This document shows positions 5,320-7,406 of a stretch of DNA of 7,406 nt, piece by piece. Source of the stretch: an uncultured Polyangiaceae bacterium (GTDB lineage: Bacteria; Myxococcota_A; Polyangia; Polyangiales; Houyiibacteriaceae); contig CAMYMX010000156.1 of NCBI GenBank assembly GCA_947259605.1, forward strand, positions 1-7,406, in the 5' to 3' direction. Under the pieces are notes generated by a model. That model ran no database searches. It was not told the DNA's origin and worked only from the letters and a program-made list of their open reading frames with translations. A program made the position numbers and the translations under genes. Position 1 is the stretch's first letter. Each line of letters begins with the position of its first letter.

Positions 5320-5686
5320 TTTTTAGGGCCCAGAGGGCTAAGGAGGCGCTGGTGAGCTCGTAGGCGATGGCTGCTGCGTTGTATGGATCTAGCTGAGCGG
5401 CGATGAGTGCGGCCGCGATTCGGGCGGTGGCGTAGCCGCTGAGCGCGGTGACCATGACGAGGAGGCCGGTGCGGACTTGGATCTTCTGTAGCGCAGCGGC
5501 CAGGAAGAAGAGGCCGAGCGCCATCGGGAGGCCGCCGTACTCGGCGCGCACTTCGATCACCGAGCCGGGCGTCGGCATCGCGAGGCCGCTTTCGATGCCA
5601 ATGGTGGCTGGATGAATGAAGCAAACCAAGCCGTGAATGAAGAACACGAGGCCGGTGGCGGTAAGCACGATGCGAGCGAAAAGCAT
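5291..5686 (-). CDS. DUF4345-like four-helix membrane protein with a repeat-encoded C-terminus
   Basis: With the ATG at 5686 the product is 131 residues with four probable transmembrane helices: about 4-24, 51-66, 73-97 and 104-121. Between helices 1 and 2 lies IEVRAEYGGLPMALGLFF, which resembles the conserved E(I/V)RA-YGGL motif I associate with DUF4345 integral membrane proteins; no biochemical role is known to me. The open frame extends upstream to 5884, but that part is antisense to the VOC gene and lacks hydrophobic character, so I start at the Met preceding helix 1. The ribosome site is weak. The last residues, KRGQSPFQKG, and the TAA are translated from repeat copy 3, so the native protein probably ended near ALWALK and was extended or re-terminated by the repeat. 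It converges on the hydroquinone reductase and diverges from the VOC lipoprotein by 55 nt. A DoxX-like assignment is the main alternative. Confidence 0.75.
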   Translation of the reverse strand: MLFARIVLTATGLVFFIHGLVCFIHPATIGIESGLAMPTPGSVIEVRAEYGGLPMALGLFFLAAALQKIQVRTGLLVMVTALSGYATARIAAALIAAQLDPYNAAAIAYELTSASLALWALKRGQSPFQKG

Positions 5687-5741
5687 GATGGGCGCCGATA
5701 GTGTATCCTGCGCTTCGCCTCGAATGGAAGCATTGAGACCC

Positions 5742-6614
5742 ATGCCACGACCGACCCTCATCATCGCCCTACTCTGCGCGGCTTCGATCGGCGGCTGTAG
5801 TCGGAGCACCAGCCTTCCGCCGCTCGTCGAGGGCCCCGAAACACCTGAGCTTCCCGGGAAGTTCGTCTGGCACAATCTGGTCACCGGTGACGGCGAAGCG
5901 GCCCGCGAGTTCTACGGTGAGCTCTTCGGCTGGGAATTCGAAGTGAAGGACGACGGCGGCTACAGTGTCATTCGATACCAGGGGCGTAACCTCGGCGGAA
6001 TTCTCGATACGAGCAAAGACGGCAAGATGTCGAAGCGAGGCCACTGGTTGAGCGCAATGTCGGTGCCAAACCTCAAAGCATCCCTCGCAGCGGTAAGCAA
6101 AGCAGGTGGCAAGCAGCTCGAGTCACCGATCGACGTGTCCGGAGTCGGACGCGTGGTCACCGTCGAGGATGCAGATGGCGCCGTCTTGCATCTGTTGGAG
6201 TCGAGTAAGGGCGACCCGCCCGACGCCGAGCCGGCGGTCCACACATGGCTGTGGCACGAGCTTTTGGCGAACCACTCCGAGCGCGCGGTCGAGTTCTACC
6301 GAAGCGCATTCGGCTACCGCGTGGAAGCGTTAAAGAAAAAACCGGGCAAGGACTACCGCGTCCTGTGGAGCTCGGGCGAGGCGCGCGCCGGGATTCTGCA
6401 GAATCCGTTCGACAAGACGCGCTCGGCTTGGATTCCCTACGTGCGCGTCGACGACCCGGCGGCGCTCGCGGAGCGGGTGCCTGGACTCGGCGGCCGCGTA
6501 GTCCTGGCACCGAGGCCCGACGTTCGTGGGGGAACCCTCGCCTTGGTCCTCGACCCTTCCGGCGCCCCGGTCGTGCTTCAAAAGTGGTCACCTGAAGTGG
6601 AGGCGAGCCCATGA
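5742..6614 (+). CDS. Tandem VOC (glyoxalase-fold) lipoprotein
   Basis: A 290-residue protein with a lipoprotein signal: MPRPTLIIALLCAASIGGC, lipobox I-G-G-C with lipidated C19. Two VOC domains follow. The first spans about 40-155 (FVWHNLVTGDGEAAREFYGELFGWEF ... VEDADGAVLHLLES in shortened form), the second about 167-283 (WHELLANHSERAVEFY ... LVLDPSGAPVVLQKW). In domain 1, H44, H101 and E153 sit where VOC metal ligands usually fall. Domain 2 keeps H172, but I see no matching second-half His or Glu (W230, Q280), so it may bind no metal. VOC proteins include glyoxalases, dioxygenases and resistance proteins; no substrate is implied, and a membrane-anchored copy is unusual. An ATG at 5724 is an alternative start; further upstream starts would bury the signal peptide. 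The stop overlaps the next gene by ATGA. Confidence 0.85.
   Translation: MPRPTLIIALLCAASIGGCSRSTSLPPLVEGPETPELPGKFVWHNLVTGDGEAAREFYGELFGWEFEVKDDGGYSVIRYQGRNLGGILDTSKDGKMSKRGHWLSAMSVPNLKASLAAVSKAGGKQLESPIDVSGVGRVVTVEDADGAVLHLLESSKGDPPDAEPAVHTWLWHELLANHSERAVEFYRSAFGYRVEALKKKPGKDYRVLWSSGEARAGILQNPFDKTRSAWIPYVRVDDPAALAERVPGLGGRVVLAPRPDVRGGTLALVLDPSGAPVVLQKWSPEVEASP
6598..6603 (+). promoter_or_regulatory. Ribosome binding site of the small Tyr/Gly-rich lipoprotein
   Basis: TGGAGG followed by CGAGCCC and ATG gives ideal 7-nt spacing, inside the 3' end of the VOC gene. It supports the 60-residue frame as a real, translated gene coupled to its upstream neighbour. Confidence 0.65.
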
Positions 6615-6793
6615 AGCGCGTCATCCAAAGACTCGTGCTGCTGACCGTGCTGGTCTTCTGCGTGGGAGTCTCGAGTTGCTACGTTTCTGGTGGCTCCTAC
6701 GTGGGCTACGGTTATACGCAGGATTACTACGGCGACGTCTTTTACACTGCGCCGATCGACCGGTACGGATACGGGTTCTACGGGCGTCCGTAG
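6611..6793 (+). CDS. Small Tyr/Gly-rich lipoprotein
   Basis: Sixty residues: a basic N-terminus (MKRVIQR), a hydrophobic stretch LVLLTVLVFCVGV and the lipobox V-S-S-C with lipidated C23, then a 37-residue mature part containing 10 Tyr and 8 Gly (YVGYGYTQDYYGD, DRYGYGFYGRP). Such a composition suggests an extended or disordered, surface-adhering segment rather than an enzyme; I recognise no family and assign no function. The gene has a strong GGAGG ribosome site and overlaps the VOC stop by ATGA, so the two lipoproteins are probably made together. Its stop is 10 nt from the convergent SRPBCC gene's stop. Confidence 0.75.
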   Translation: MKRVIQRLVLLTVLVFCVGVSSCYVSGGSYVGYGYTQDYYGDVFYTAPIDRYGYGFYGRP

Positions 6794-6803
6794 CAAGTCC
6801 CGC

Positions 6804-7382
6804 TCAGGAGTGCTCTGCGGTGTACGCGAGCCGGCTGCGGAGCGCCCGGATGGTGTTGCCCGCGGCCCTTTCGTTCTCGCGGCTGAACACCGACGAGGGC
6901 AAGGGCATGTTCGGGTCGACGTAGAGCTTGAAGTCGACCTCGGTGTGCGCCCCATTGTCGACCGGGGTCAGACGCCAGCTGGCGCTGAACGCTTCCATGT
7001 TGCCTTCGAGAAGGCGTGCCTCGATGACGCGCGTGTCACCCTCGGACGGCGCCTCGGACAACTTGAACTGCCCCCAGAGCGTGAAGGTCCCGGCCGCGAC
7101 GCTGACCTCCATGTAGACCATGGCTCGATTGCCGCGCTGTGCGAGCACCTTCGACTTGGTGAAGTTGGGCATGAAGTGGTGGTAGTTGGCGTAGTCGACC
7201 ACGATCGGAAGGACCTGTTCGATCGGTTCGTCGATGACCCCGATCGCATGCCCCCAGGAGATGTTGGAGCCCGCTTCGATGATCTGCGCGGTGCGTACCT
7301 CGGGCTCACCCGCTGCGTGGACGGGACTCGTCGCGAAGAACAACGCCGCCAGCAATAGGCATAAGAAAGGAAGCTGATTCAT
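6804..7382 (-). CDS. Secreted SRPBCC (START-like) domain protein
   Basis: A 192-residue protein beginning with a Sec signal peptide (MNQLPFLCLLLAALFFATSPVHA, probable cleavage after A23 or A24). The mature part reads as a single SRPBCC/polyketide-cyclase-like fold: a first strand and helix with EPIEQVLPIVVDYANYHHFMPNFTKSKVL (about 53-81), beta strands including AMVYMEVSVAAGTFTLWGQFKL, and the C-terminal long helix FSRENERAAGNTIRALRSRLAY. This fold binds hydrophobic ligands in a cavity; neither ligand nor reaction can be read here. The export signal is notable because most family members are cytosolic. The ribosome site is weak (the sequence before the ATG at 7382 ends TTCGCGG). It converges on the small lipoprotein gene with a 10-nt gap and no obvious hairpin. 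Confidence 0.83.
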   Translation of the reverse strand: MNQLPFLCLLLAALFFATSPVHAAGEPEVRTAQIIEAGSNISWGHAIGVIDEPIEQVLPIVVDYANYHHFMPNFTKSKVLAQRGNRAMVYMEVSVAAGTFTLWGQFKLSEAPSEGDTRVIEARLLEGNMEAFSASWRLTPVDNGAHTEVDFKLYVDPNMPLPSSVFSRENERAAGNTIRALRSRLAYTAEHS

Positions 7383-7406
7383 CCGCGAAGTTTGCCTAGG
7401 TCGACC

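Larger units (their letters stand above)
5256..5324. terminator. Double palindrome, probable bidirectional terminator between convergent genes
   Basis: Two hairpins sit back to back. A perfect 23-bp palindrome lies at 5256-5278 (A5, GGGGA, CTG loop, TCCCC, T5) and a second centred at 5313 (A4-GGGGACTGTCCCC-T4). They are joined by AAGGGTTAAGTTAACCCTT, so the whole stretch can also fold as one long imperfect stem. Each hairpin ends in a T tract in both directions, which fits termination of both the reductase transcript and the opposing DUF4345 transcript. The terminator role is inferred from structure and convergence. Confidence 0.6.

Noticed and set aside
5637..5741. 35-codon N-terminal extension of the VOC lipoprotein
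   Set aside because: It would place the hydrophobic segment and lipobox too far from the N-terminus and overlaps the DUF4345 coding region.
5687..5884. 66-codon N-terminal extension of the DUF4345-like protein
   Set aside because: It is antisense to the VOC signal-peptide region, polar and without motif; the start at 5686 places Met directly before the first helix.

Overview
The window is GC-rich, gene-dense bacterial DNA. It has Tat-type, Sec-type and lipoprotein signal peptides, 2-nt and ATGA gene junctions, and short REP-like palindromes. This suits a Gram-negative, probably proteobacterial or myxobacterial (Myxococcota-like) chromosome. That placement is inferred from composition and style; there is no rRNA or other marker gene to confirm it. 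I see no tRNA, rRNA, CRISPR array, IS element or phage gene.

Layout. The left edge holds the 3' end of an unrecognised + strand gene (1-219). Next, on the minus strand, is an N-acyl-D-amino-acid deacylase-type amidohydrolase (287-2194), preceded 2 nt upstream by a LysR-type regulator (2197-3141). An 84-bp divergent promoter region with a GTTGC-N6-GCAAC palindrome separates the regulator from a + strand pair: a pirin with an N-terminal twin-arginine signal (3226-4236) and a glutathionyl-hydroquinone reductase (4255-5256). A minus-strand DUF4345-like four-helix membrane protein (5291-5686) converges on that pair. Diverging from it is a + strand pair: a tandem-domain VOC/glyoxalase-fold lipoprotein (5742-6614) and a 60-residue Tyr/Gly-rich lipoprotein (6611-6793) coupled by an ATGA overlap. 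The right edge is a minus-strand secreted SRPBCC (START-like) protein (6804-7382).

How the genes fit together. LysR, pirin and the hydroquinone reductase look like a small regulated module for quinone or aromatic electrophile stress. It recalls the E. coli yqjF/yqjG/yhaJ/yhaK neighbourhood, although the LysR here appears to belong to a different subgroup. The deacylase sits in the regulator's own transcription unit, which is not an obvious functional match. The right-hand genes encode envelope proteins, mostly of unknown role.

The clearest non-coding structure is a 29-bp repeat present three times: once at 262-290 and twice as a head-on inverted pair at 5261-5319. Its core is the palindrome GGGGACWGTCCCC and its other end is AAGGGTTAA. 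Both locations are gaps between convergent genes. The repeat supplies the stop codon of the deacylase, and both the stop codon and the C-terminal tail of the DUF4345 protein.
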